From the NCBI GenBank assembly GCA_021826565.1, contig JAKAZJ010000003.1, positions 1 through 25,208 on the forward strand: a stretch of DNA of 25,208 nt. The letters run 5' to 3'. The DNA is from Pseudomonadota bacterium. GTDB lineage: Bacteria > Pseudomonadota > Alphaproteobacteria > Acetobacterales > Acetobacteraceae. Positions 8,167-14,893 of this stretch are shown here, piece after piece. The notes beneath the pieces are model-generated. The model was not told where the DNA came from. It saw nothing but the letters and a program-made list of their open reading frames with translations, and did no database searches. Position numbers and translations under genes: made by a program. Every line of letters begins with the position of its first letter. Within the stretch, counting starts at the first letter, position 1.

Positions 8167-8753
8167 GCGCGCTTTCTCCGCAGGTGCATTTCGATGCGTA
8201 TTTGCGCCGGCTGATGGCGGCGATGGCGGGGTTCGACTGGGCGCCGCTCTCGACCTTGGCTGAGGAACTCCTCGGATGCTGGCGGGACGGGCGGCAGGTG
8301 TTCTTCATCGGCAATGGCGGCAGTTGCGGGAACGCGGTGCATCTGGCGAATGATTTCATCTACGCGTTTTCCAAGCGCCCGGGGTCCGGGTTGCGCGCCC
8401 ATGCGCTGGGGGCGAATCCCGCGGTGTTGACCTGCCTTGCCAATGATGAAGGCTACGACCAGGTATATTCGCTTCAGCTCGGCGTTTTGGCGCGCCCGGG
8501 TGACGTGTTGATCGCCTTCTCCGGAAGCGGCAATTCCCCGAACATCCTGCGTGCGCTCGAGGAGGCGCGGCGAATTGGGATGCGCAGTTATGCGGTGCTT
8601 GGCTACGGCGGCGGTCGCGCCAAGGCGCTCGCCGATACGCCCATCCATATTGCGGTCGATGACATGCAGATCGCCGAGGACGCCCAGTTGATCTTCGGTC
8701 ATATGCTGATGCAGTGGCTCGCCACCCAGGGCGACCAACCGGCGGCTGCATGA
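8163..8753 (+). CDS. SIS-domain protein, GmhA-like sugar-phosphate isomerase
   Basis: This 196-residue single-SIS protein resembles GmhA (sedoheptulose-7-phosphate isomerase) and the related DiaA. The phosphate-binding GNGGSCGNAVH is at residues 50-60, the second SIS motif FSGSGNSPNI at 119-128, and CLANDEGYDQVY at 91-102 matches the GmhA CVGNDFGFND region. By hand alignment with E. coli GmhA recalled from memory, catalytic Glu65 corresponds to Asp64, and catalytic His180 corresponds to Met183, with the nearest His three residues earlier (His180 here). So the fold is clear but the isomerase reaction is not certain. Its position between an epimerase and a dehydratase, with an HldE-like gene upstream, supports a role in making a heptose or related aldose phosphate. 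The ATGA overlap sets the start. Confidence 0.82.
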   Translation: MSALSPQVHFDAYLRRLMAAMAGFDWAPLSTLAEELLGCWRDGRQVFFIGNGGSCGNAVHLANDFIYAFSKRPGSGLRAHALGANPAVLTCLANDEGYDQVYSLQLGVLARPGDVLIAFSGSGNSPNILRALEEARRIGMRSYAVLGYGGGRAKALADTPIHIAVDDMQIAEDAQLIFGHMLMQWLATQGDQPAAA

Positions 8754-9751
8754 TGGGTGGGGCCGTGCGGTTTCTGGTTCTGGGGTCGAATTCGTTTTCC
8801 GGGGCGACGTTCTGCGACGTTCTGGCGGAAGCCGGCCATGACGTGCTCGCCGTCAGCCGCTCGCCGGAGCCCGCGCGGGCGTTGCTGCCCTATTCCTGGC
8901 GTCAGCGCGCGGGCTCGGTACGGTTCGAAAGGGTCGATCTCAACCATGACCTTGATCGGTTGGACGCGCTGCTGAAGCGCGAGCGACCGACCCATGTCGT
9001 CAATTTCGCGGCCCAGAGCATGGTGGGCGAGAGTTGGTCGCACCCCGATCACTGGATGGTGACCAACGTGGTCGGCGCGGTTCGGCTGCATGAGCGGCTC
9101 CGGCACTGCGACTTCCTGGAACGCTATGTTCATGTGACCACACCCGAGGTTTATGGATCGACGGATGGCTGGGTCCGGGAGGATCATCCTTTCAATCCGT
9201 CCACGCCCTATGCCGTTTCGCGCGCCGCCGCCGACATGTCCCTGCGGACTTATTTCCAGACATACCAGTTCCCGGTGGTGTTTACGCGGGCGGCGAATGT
9301 CTATGGGCCCGGCCAGCAGCTCTATCGGATCGTTCCCCGTACCGTGCTCGCAGCGATCGGCGGCCGGAAGCTGCGCCTGGATGGCGGCGGGAAATCGGTG
9401 CGCGTATTCATCCACATGCGCGATGTCGCCGACGCGACCCTTCGCATCGCCCGTGCCGGACGCCTTGGCGAATGCTATCATATCTCCGGCTACGAGGTGG
9501 TCTCCATCCGTCATCTGGTCGAGCTGATCCTGGCTCGGTTGGGCCGACCGTTTGAGGAGTGCGTGGAGATCGGCCCCGATCGCCCGGGCAAGGACAGTGC
9601 CTACATGCTCGACTCGATAAAGTTGCGGACCGAGCTTGGCTGGCGCGATCGCATTTCGCTGGAAGACGGGGTGGACGAGGTCATCGCCTGGGCCGAACGT
9701 TTCCGCGATGAACTTCCGGCGCTGCCGATGACCTACGAGCACAAACCGTGA
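8750..9751 (+). CDS. NDP-sugar dehydratase-like extended SDR (RmlB/GMD-like) with YxxxR
   Basis: This 333-residue extended SDR resembles dTDP-glucose and GDP-mannose 4,6-dehydratases. The Rossmann motif reads GSNSFSG at 12-18, with Ser in place of the middle Gly. TPEVYGS at 131-137 corresponds to the T-D-E or T-S-E catalytic stretch, so Glu133 is kept while the preceding residue is Pro. The active-site pair reads Tyr154 and Arg158 (YAVSR), so the usual Lys of YxxxK is Arg. Later RAANVYGPGQQLYRIVPR and VRVFIHMRDVADA are strongly dehydratase-like. It could dehydrate a nucleotide heptose, as DmhA does, or do different chemistry. The start is ATG 8750 (ATGA overlap with the SIS stop); ATG 8753 is also possible. 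It ends in a GTGA overlap with the transketolase gene. Confidence 0.83.
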   Translation: MMGGAVRFLVLGSNSFSGATFCDVLAEAGHDVLAVSRSPEPARALLPYSWRQRAGSVRFERVDLNHDLDRLDALLKRERPTHVVNFAAQSMVGESWSHPDHWMVTNVVGAVRLHERLRHCDFLERYVHVTTPEVYGSTDGWVREDHPFNPSTPYAVSRAAADMSLRTYFQTYQFPVVFTRAANVYGPGQQLYRIVPRTVLAAIGGRKLRLDGGGKSVRVFIHMRDVADATLRIARAGRLGECYHISGYEVVSIRHLVELILARLGRPFEECVEIGPDRPGKDSAYMLDSIKLRTELGWRDRISLEDGVDEVIAWAERFRDELPALPMTYEHKP

Positions 9752-10575
9752 GCCGGGGGATCGACTTGGCTGCGCTTCCGGCGATCGCGGCCAGGCTGCG
9801 CGGCCAGGTGGTCGAGATGTCGCATCGGGCCGGCAGCGCGCATCTGGCTTCGGCGCTGTCGTGCTGCGACATCCTGGCTGCAGCCTATTGGCATGTGTGC
9901 CGGATAGACCCCGCCCATCCCGAGGATCCGCTGCGGGACCGGTTCATCCTGTCGAAAGGTCATGCGGCCACGGCGCTTTACGCGACGCTTGCATTTCGCG
10001 GGTTTTTTCCCGTTGCATTGCTGGAGACGTTCTGTGCCGACGGAGGGGTGCTGGCCGAACACCCCCCTGCCAGGCTCCTGGCGGGAGTCGAGGCGGCAAC
10101 CGGATCACTGGGGCACGGGTTGCCGATCGGCGTCGGCATGGCGCTGGCCGGACGGATCCGTGGCGAGGATTTCCGTGTCCATGTGCTGCTCTCCGACGGG
10201 GAATGCAACGAGGGTTCGGTATGGGAAGCGGCGATGTTCGCCGCGGGGCAGCGCTTGGACCATCTGTGCGTGATCGTCGACTACAACAAGTGGCAGGCAA
10301 CCGCGCGATCCAACGAGACATTGCAACTTGCGCCGTTGCGCGAGAAATGGACTGCGTTCGGATGGGACGCGCGGGAGATCGACGGGCACGATGTGGCCGC
10401 GCTGGCCGAGGCGATGAGCGCGGTGCCGAACGGGTCCGGGCGGCCGGTCGCACTGGTTGCGCACACCGTTAAAGGCAAGGGGGTGTCGTTCATGGAGGAC
10501 GACAACAACTGGCACTATCGCGCCCCGACGGCGGATGAGGTGGCACGGGCGCGCAAGGAGCTTGGACTGGCATGA
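9748..10575 (+). CDS. Transketolase, N-terminal (TPP-binding) subunit
   Basis: This 275-residue protein corresponds to the pyrophosphate-binding half of transketolase, which moves two-carbon ketol units between sugar phosphates using thiamine diphosphate and Mg. SKGH at 69-72 and GSLGHGL at 119-125 match the conserved active-site segments. SDGECNEGS at 149-157, followed by Asn at about 179, forms the metal/TPP motif; the first Gly of GDG is Ser. The pyrimidine-binding half is the next gene, joined by an ATGA overlap, so the two should form a heteromeric enzyme. The start is GTG 9748, overlapping the previous stop. Being inside a glycan operon, it probably supplies a specific ketose phosphate (sedoheptulose 7-phosphate is one candidate) instead of serving the pentose phosphate pathway. 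Confidence 0.9.
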   Translation: MSRGIDLAALPAIAARLRGQVVEMSHRAGSAHLASALSCCDILAAAYWHVCRIDPAHPEDPLRDRFILSKGHAATALYATLAFRGFFPVALLETFCADGGVLAEHPPARLLAGVEAATGSLGHGLPIGVGMALAGRIRGEDFRVHVLLSDGECNEGSVWEAAMFAAGQRLDHLCVIVDYNKWQATARSNETLQLAPLREKWTAFGWDAREIDGHDVAALAEAMSAVPNGSGRPVALVAHTVKGKGVSFMEDDNNWHYRAPTADEVARARKELGLA

Positions 10576-11495
10576 GAAATGCCTTTGCCGACGAGCTGAC
10601 GCGCCTTGGCGCCGAGGATCGGCGGGTGGTTCTGCTGTCGGGTGATATCGGCAACCGCCTGTTCGACAAATTCCGTGCTGCCCATCCGGACCGATTCTAC
10701 AATTGCGGTGTGGCCGAGCAGAACATGACCGGGCTGGCGGCCGGCATGGCCTTGTCCGGATTGCGGCCGATCACCTACACCATCGCCCCTTTCGTGACCA
10801 CCCGCTGTCTGGAGCAGATCCGTACTGACGTCTGCTACCACGAGGCGCCCGTCATCATCGTCGCGGTGGGCGCCGGCCTTGCCTATGCCGGCTTGGGGCC
10901 GACGCACCACGCTTGCGAAGATATCGCGCTGCTGCGCGCCCTGCCGAACATGGTGGTGCTCTGTCCGGGCGATGCCTGGGAAGTCAGGGCTGCGATGCGG
11001 GCCGCGCTGGCGCAGGACCGGCCGGTCTATATCCGCATGGGAAAGCGGGGGGAGCCGAAAGTTCATGCAGAGATCCCTCTGGATTTCGCCATCGGCCGCG
11101 CCCTGGTGATCCGCGAGGGGCGTGACGTTTGCCTTCTGTCCACCGGCAATATGCTGCCCGAGGTGATCGCGGCGGCCGACCATCTGGCGATGCACGATAT
11201 TGCCGCCGAGGTCGTCAGCTGGCACACGGTCAAGCCGCTCGACACCGAGTATTTGCAAGCGGCGTTTGATCGGTTCGGTCTGGTCGCGACGGTCGAGGAG
11301 CATTCGCGGATCGGCGGTCTGGGCGGGGCGGTGGCGGAGTGGGCCATGGACCAGCCCGCGGCGCCGCGACGTCTGCTGCGATTCGGCACGCCGGATCGGT
11401 TCTTCAAGCAATCGGGTGAGCAGGAATTCGCTCGTGCCGCGCTCGGCCTGGACGCCGAGGCGATCGCGGCGGGGGTCCGTGCCGCCCTCGGGTGA
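10572..11495 (+). CDS. Transketolase, C-terminal (pyrimidine-binding) subunit
   Basis: This 307-residue partner of the preceding gene supplies the pyrimidine-binding and C-terminal domains of transketolase. The catalytic Glu that activates TPP is Glu49 in YNCGVAEQNM (residues 43-52). GLGPTHHACED near residue 112 holds the active-site histidines of this domain, and the CLLSTGNMLPEVIAAADHLA stretch near residue 185 starts the C-terminal domain. Each half matches the corresponding part of full-length (about 650-residue) transketolase and together they total 582 residues, as in other archaeal and bacterial split forms. The ATG at 10572 overlaps the upstream TGA. An alternative is a 1-deoxyxylulose-phosphate-synthase-like activity, but the order and motifs fit split transketolase better. 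Confidence 0.9.
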   Translation: MRNAFADELTRLGAEDRRVVLLSGDIGNRLFDKFRAAHPDRFYNCGVAEQNMTGLAAGMALSGLRPITYTIAPFVTTRCLEQIRTDVCYHEAPVIIVAVGAGLAYAGLGPTHHACEDIALLRALPNMVVLCPGDAWEVRAAMRAALAQDRPVYIRMGKRGEPKVHAEIPLDFAIGRALVIREGRDVCLLSTGNMLPEVIAAADHLAMHDIAAEVVSWHTVKPLDTEYLQAAFDRFGLVATVEEHSRIGGLGGAVAEWAMDQPAAPRRLLRFGTPDRFFKQSGEQEFARAALGLDAEAIAAGVRAALG

Positions 11496-11514
11496 TTTCT
11501 TCTGATAGGATGCC

Positions 11515-12552
11515 ATGCAAACCGAAGCCGCAATTCTGGTCGCCACTGGTCAACCGCTGGTCTTGGCCGTGCTGGATATTCCTGCCTTGAAACAGGGGCA
11601 GGTGCTGGTGGAGCTCGCGTATTCCGGCGCCTGCGGGACGCAGGTGGCCGAATGGCGCGGACGCAAGGGGGAGGATCGCTGGCTGCCGCACTGCCTGGGC
11701 CACGAGGGGAGCGGCATCGTGCGCGAGGTCGGGGCGGGCGTGACAAAGGTAAAGGCAGGTGATCGGGTGGTGCTGTCCTGGCTCAAGGGGAGCGGGATCG
11801 AAGCCGGCGGGGCGCAATACCGTTGGGGCGAGCGGACAGTGAATGCCGGTGGGGTGACCACCTTCCAGCGTCACGCGATCGTGAGCGAAAACCGGCTCAC
11901 CCCGCTGCCCGTCGGGCTGGCGATGGATGTGGCGATTCTGCTGGGATGCGCCGCCCCGACCGGCATGGGCGCGGTGTTCAATGTTGCCGGCGTCCGGGCC
12001 GGCGACGCTGTGGCGGTGTTCGGCACCGGGGGCATCGGCCTCAATGCCTGCATGGGGGCGGCTTTCGCAGGGGCAACGCCGGTCATCGGCATCGATCCAA
12101 GCCCCGAACGCCGGCTGCTGGCCAGCCGGTTCGGCGCGACCACGACGATCGATCCTGGTGCCGGCGACGTGGGGGCGGCGATCCGAGCGTTGGTTCCCGG
12201 GGGGGTCGATGTTGCGATCGAGGCGACCGGGCTTCCCGAGGTGATGGCATTGGCGCTGGCGGTGACACGGTCGCAAGGCGGGCGGGCCGTGGTGATCGGC
12301 AATGCTCGCCACGGGGTTACGCTCAGCCTTGATCCCGGTCTGTTCAATCAGGGCAAAAGCCTGCTCGGAACCTGGGGCGGCGACAGCGTGCCGGATCGCG
12401 ACAATGGTCGCTTTACTCGCTTGCTGACTTCCCCGCGGTTCGACCCGCGTGGGTTGCTGTCGGCGCCGTACCCGCTGGCGGCAGCCAATCAGGCGCTTGA
12501 GGACCTGGAATCCGGACGGGTCGGGCGGCCGCTGATCGACATGTCGGCCTGA
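11515..12552 (+). CDS. Zinc-dependent alcohol dehydrogenase family protein (MDR)
   Basis: This 345-residue medium-chain dehydrogenase/reductase oxidises an alcohol or reduces a ketone/aldehyde. Probable catalytic zinc ligands are Cys40 (GACGTQ), His63-Glu64 (GHEGSG) and Cys145 (LLGCAAPTG). The four-cysteine structural-zinc lobe of classical ADHs is missing; the corresponding stretch near 88-108 has no Cys. GTGGIG at 170-175 is the Rossmann loop, and Asp194 at the end of the second strand favours NAD(H). An AGGA ribosome-binding site lies shortly before ATG 11515. Placement after the transketolase pair suggests it acts on a sugar phosphate or nucleotide-sugar intermediate, as polyol dehydrogenases do. 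A more general alcohol substrate cannot be excluded. Confidence 0.85.
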   Translation: MQTEAAILVATGQPLVLAVLDIPALKQGQVLVELAYSGACGTQVAEWRGRKGEDRWLPHCLGHEGSGIVREVGAGVTKVKAGDRVVLSWLKGSGIEAGGAQYRWGERTVNAGGVTTFQRHAIVSENRLTPLPVGLAMDVAILLGCAAPTGMGAVFNVAGVRAGDAVAVFGTGGIGLNACMGAAFAGATPVIGIDPSPERRLLASRFGATTTIDPGAGDVGAAIRALVPGGVDVAIEATGLPEVMALALAVTRSQGGRAVVIGNARHGVTLSLDPGLFNQGKSLLGTWGGDSVPDRDNGRFTRLLTSPRFDPRGLLSAPYPLAAANQALEDLESGRVGRPLIDMSA

Positions 12553-12564
12553 CCGGTCCAAGCG

Positions 12565-13170
12565 ATGCGGATCGGTATCGACTTCGACAACACGATCGCC
12601 TGCCACGATCGCTCGTTCCATGCGGCGGCGGTCGAGCGTGGTCTGGTCTCCCCCTCGGTGAGTCGCGACAAGACCAGCGTGCGGGAGACGATGCGGGGCG
12701 CGGGACGGGACGCCGATTTCACCTTGCTTCAGGGCTACGTCTACGGACCTGGCATGGATCAGGCCAAGCCGTTTCCGGGATTGCATGATGCTCTCCGCGC
12801 GTTGCGCGCCGCCGGGAATGTATTGGTGGTGGTCAGCCACCGCACGCGCGTTCCGTTGGCCGGGCCATCCTATGATTTGCACGCGGCGGCGCGTACGTTT
12901 TTGGACCGCCACGGCCTCTCCGACCCGTCGCTGATCGAGGCGATCTGGCTGGAGACCAGCAAATCCGCCAAGATCGCACGCATCGCCGCGTTGGACTGCG
13001 CCGCGTTCATCGATGACCTGCCGGAGATCCTCACGTCGCCCGAGTTTCCTGCCGCCACGTTGCCCATTCTGTTCGATCCGGATGGTCATCATGCCGGCGC
13101 AGGCTGGTCAGGTCGGCTGTGCCGGTCATGGGCTGAAATCCCCGCCCTATTCCGACGCGGGCAACCGTGA
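12565..13170 (+). CDS. HAD-superfamily hydrolase (probable sugar-phosphate phosphatase)
   Basis: The 201-residue product has all four HAD motifs. These are DFDNT at residues 6-10 (nucleophile Asp6, acid Asp8), Ser91 in VVVSHRT, a Lys in the TSKSAKIARI helix (Lys133 or Lys136) and FIDDLPE at 148-154 (Asp150, Asp151). Insert residues about 40-68 form a small cap. It is longer than GmhB and lacks that enzyme's zinc-binding cysteine loop, so it is not a plain GmhB, but it could play the same role of removing the C7 phosphate from a heptose bisphosphate. It follows the dehydrogenase by 12 bases and its stop overlaps the following kinase-like gene as GTGA, so the two products are made together. The substrate is unknown. 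Confidence 0.8.
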   Translation: MRIGIDFDNTIACHDRSFHAAAVERGLVSPSVSRDKTSVRETMRGAGRDADFTLLQGYVYGPGMDQAKPFPGLHDALRALRAAGNVLVVVSHRTRVPLAGPSYDLHAAARTFLDRHGLSDPSLIEAIWLETSKSAKIARIAALDCAAFIDDLPEILTSPEFPAATLPILFDPDGHHAGAGWSGRLCRSWAEIPALFRRGQP

Positions 13171-14186
13171 CCGAGAGCGATCCGTTGGCGATAGCGGCGG
13201 CGCTGGCGGAGCGAGAGGGCCTGCCACGGCCGATCAGCCTGACCCGCCTGGGCGGCGGACGCAACAACCGGGCGTTTCGCGTGATGATGGGGGAGTCCCC
13301 GCCGGTAGTGTTGAAGCTTTATCATACCGATTCTGCGGATCGCCGGGACCGGTTGGGGGCCGAATTCGCTTTCCTGCGGTTTGCTTGGGAGCGCGGGGTT
13401 CGCTGTCTGCCCGCGCCGATTGCCTGCGATCCGGCACGGAACGCGGCGCTGATCGGATATCTGCCGGGCGCGCGTCCGAAGCCGGAGACGCTGACCAGCC
13501 GACATCGTGATGCGGCGCTGGATTTCATCCTGGCGCTGAACGTGCCCAAGGTCGGACCCAGCGCGCTCGCTCCGGCCTCGGAGGCATGTTTCAGCCTGGA
13601 CGAACATATGGCAACCGTTGCGCGCCGGGTGGCGCGCCTGAGCGCGGGGGTGACAACGGAACCCGGCCTGGCGAGGGCGTTTGTCCGTGAGCGGCTGGTC
13701 CCAACCTGGGAAACCGTCAAACACCGTTTGATGGCACAGGCGCGTGCGGCCGGGCTGGACACGGCGGCACGACTGTCGGAGGAGACGGTCTGTGCCTCGC
13801 CATCCGACTTCGGTTATCATAACGCCCTGGTCAAAGATGGGGTCGTGCGTTTCCTGGATTTCGAATATGCCGGCCGCGACGATCCGGCGAAGCTGGTCTG
13901 CGATTTCTTTTGCCAGCCGGAGGTGCCGGTACCGTCGGCTTGGTTTGATGACTTCGTCGGACGGCTGATGGCCGGGCTCGGGCTTGGGGCCGCCGATGCC
14001 GCCCGGTGCGCGATGCTGCGCGCCACCTATCGGGTCAAATGGGCCTGCATCCTGCTGAATGAGTTTCTGCCTCAGGGGGCGGCGCGGCGGGCGTTCGCGG
14101 CCGGCGCAGACGCCGCCATCGGCGGTGAAATCCAATTGACCCGCGCCGGCGCGATGCTGGACGCGATCACCGGACAAGGAAACTGA
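13167..14186 (+). CDS. APH/choline-kinase-fold phosphotransferase
   Basis: This 339-residue protein has the aminoglycoside phosphotransferase (APH) kinase fold. The Gly-rich GGGRNNRAFRV stretch is at residues 29-39, Lys50 (VVLKLY) would hold ATP, and PSDFGYHNALV at about 213-223 corresponds to the HxDxxxxN catalytic loop, with Asp and Asn kept and the leading His replaced. LDFEYAGRDDP at about 229-239 is the metal-binding DFE motif. In a glycan operon the likely substrate is a sugar or sugar precursor, not an antibiotic; no heptokinase of the GHMP (HddA) type is present, so this or the PfkB domain could be the C1 kinase. GTG 13167 overlaps the upstream stop. The function remains inference. 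Confidence 0.78.
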   Translation: MTESDPLAIAAALAEREGLPRPISLTRLGGGRNNRAFRVMMGESPPVVLKLYHTDSADRRDRLGAEFAFLRFAWERGVRCLPAPIACDPARNAALIGYLPGARPKPETLTSRHRDAALDFILALNVPKVGPSALAPASEACFSLDEHMATVARRVARLSAGVTTEPGLARAFVRERLVPTWETVKHRLMAQARAAGLDTAARLSEETVCASPSDFGYHNALVKDGVVRFLDFEYAGRDDPAKLVCDFFCQPEVPVPSAWFDDFVGRLMAGLGLGAADAARCAMLRATYRVKWACILLNEFLPQGAARRAFAAGADAAIGGEIQLTRAGAMLDAITGQGN

Positions 14187-14188
14187 CC

Positions 14189-14851
14189 ATGGCAGCACGG
14201 GAATTTGTCGGTCTGATCCACAAATCGACCAAGCGCGATTATCTCGCACGGGTGACCGAGCGCGACAAGGCGGAGGTTGCGGAACTCGCGATTCAATTCG
14301 GTTATGACTACTGGGATGGCAGCCGGCAGACTGGCTACGGCGGCTATCGCTATGACGGGCGCTGGCGCACGGTCGCCGACGCGATGGTGGCGGCATACGG
14401 GATTCGTCCGGGAATGCGAATCCTGGATGTCGGCTGCGGCAAGGGCTTTCTGCTGCACGATCTTGCTGCCGCCTGCCCCGGCGTGGAGTTGGCCGGGATC
14501 GACATTTCTGCCTACGCGCTGGACCATGCGATGGAGGATGTGCGGCCATTCCTGCGCCAGGGGAATGCGGCATCGCTTCCGTGGCCGGATCGGCATTTCG
14601 ATCTGGTGATCTCGATCACCACGCTGCATAACCTGTTTCTGCCGGAGTTGTGGGCCGCGCTGGGAGAAATGGAGCGGGTGGCGCGCGGTGGGCGGTATTT
14701 GTGCGTCGAGGCTTATCGGAATGAGCGCGAGAAAGTGAATTTGATGTACTGGCAGTTGACGTGTCGGGCGTTTCATACTCCTGCCGAGTGGGACTTTCTT
14801 TTCGAGCACGCGGGGTACAGTGGCGATTACGAATATATCTATTTTGAATAG
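14189..14851 (+). CDS. Class I SAM-dependent methyltransferase
   Basis: This 220-residue methyltransferase has motif I ILDVGCGKGFLLHDL at residues 78-92, an acidic residue after the second strand (GIDISAYALDHA near 110), and ITTLHNLF near 147 for the post-II strand. The N-terminal part (Gly/Tyr-rich around 39-58) is unlike the generic Methyltransf_11 fold and may bind the acceptor. AAGGAA before ATG 14189 is a good ribosome-binding site, and only two bases separate it from the kinase gene. It closes the sugar-nucleotide half of the operon, so an O- or C-methyl group on the sugar is a fair guess. The acceptor cannot be read from the sequence. Confidence 0.83.
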   Translation: MAAREFVGLIHKSTKRDYLARVTERDKAEVAELAIQFGYDYWDGSRQTGYGGYRYDGRWRTVADAMVAAYGIRPGMRILDVGCGKGFLLHDLAAACPGVELAGIDISAYALDHAMEDVRPFLRQGNAASLPWPDRHFDLVISITTLHNLFLPELWAALGEMERVARGGRYLCVEAYRNEREKVNLMYWQLTCRAFHTPAEWDFLFEHAGYSGDYEYIYFE

Positions 14852-14893
14852 GCGGACTCACGTTCACATCAACGTCTCTCTCGGAGCAGAACA

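Noticed and set aside
11404..13092. Long minus-strand open frame (562 codons) opposite the dehydrogenase and HAD genes
   Set aside because: It lies antisense to two genes with clear family motifs; its composition (Arg/His/Gln/Gly-rich, no recognisable motifs) is the usual shadow of GC-rich coding DNA.
13167..14186. Antibiotic-resistance aminoglycoside phosphotransferase
   Set aside because: Only the kinase fold is shared; gene context is sugar-nucleotide synthesis and the catalytic loop differs from resistance enzymes.
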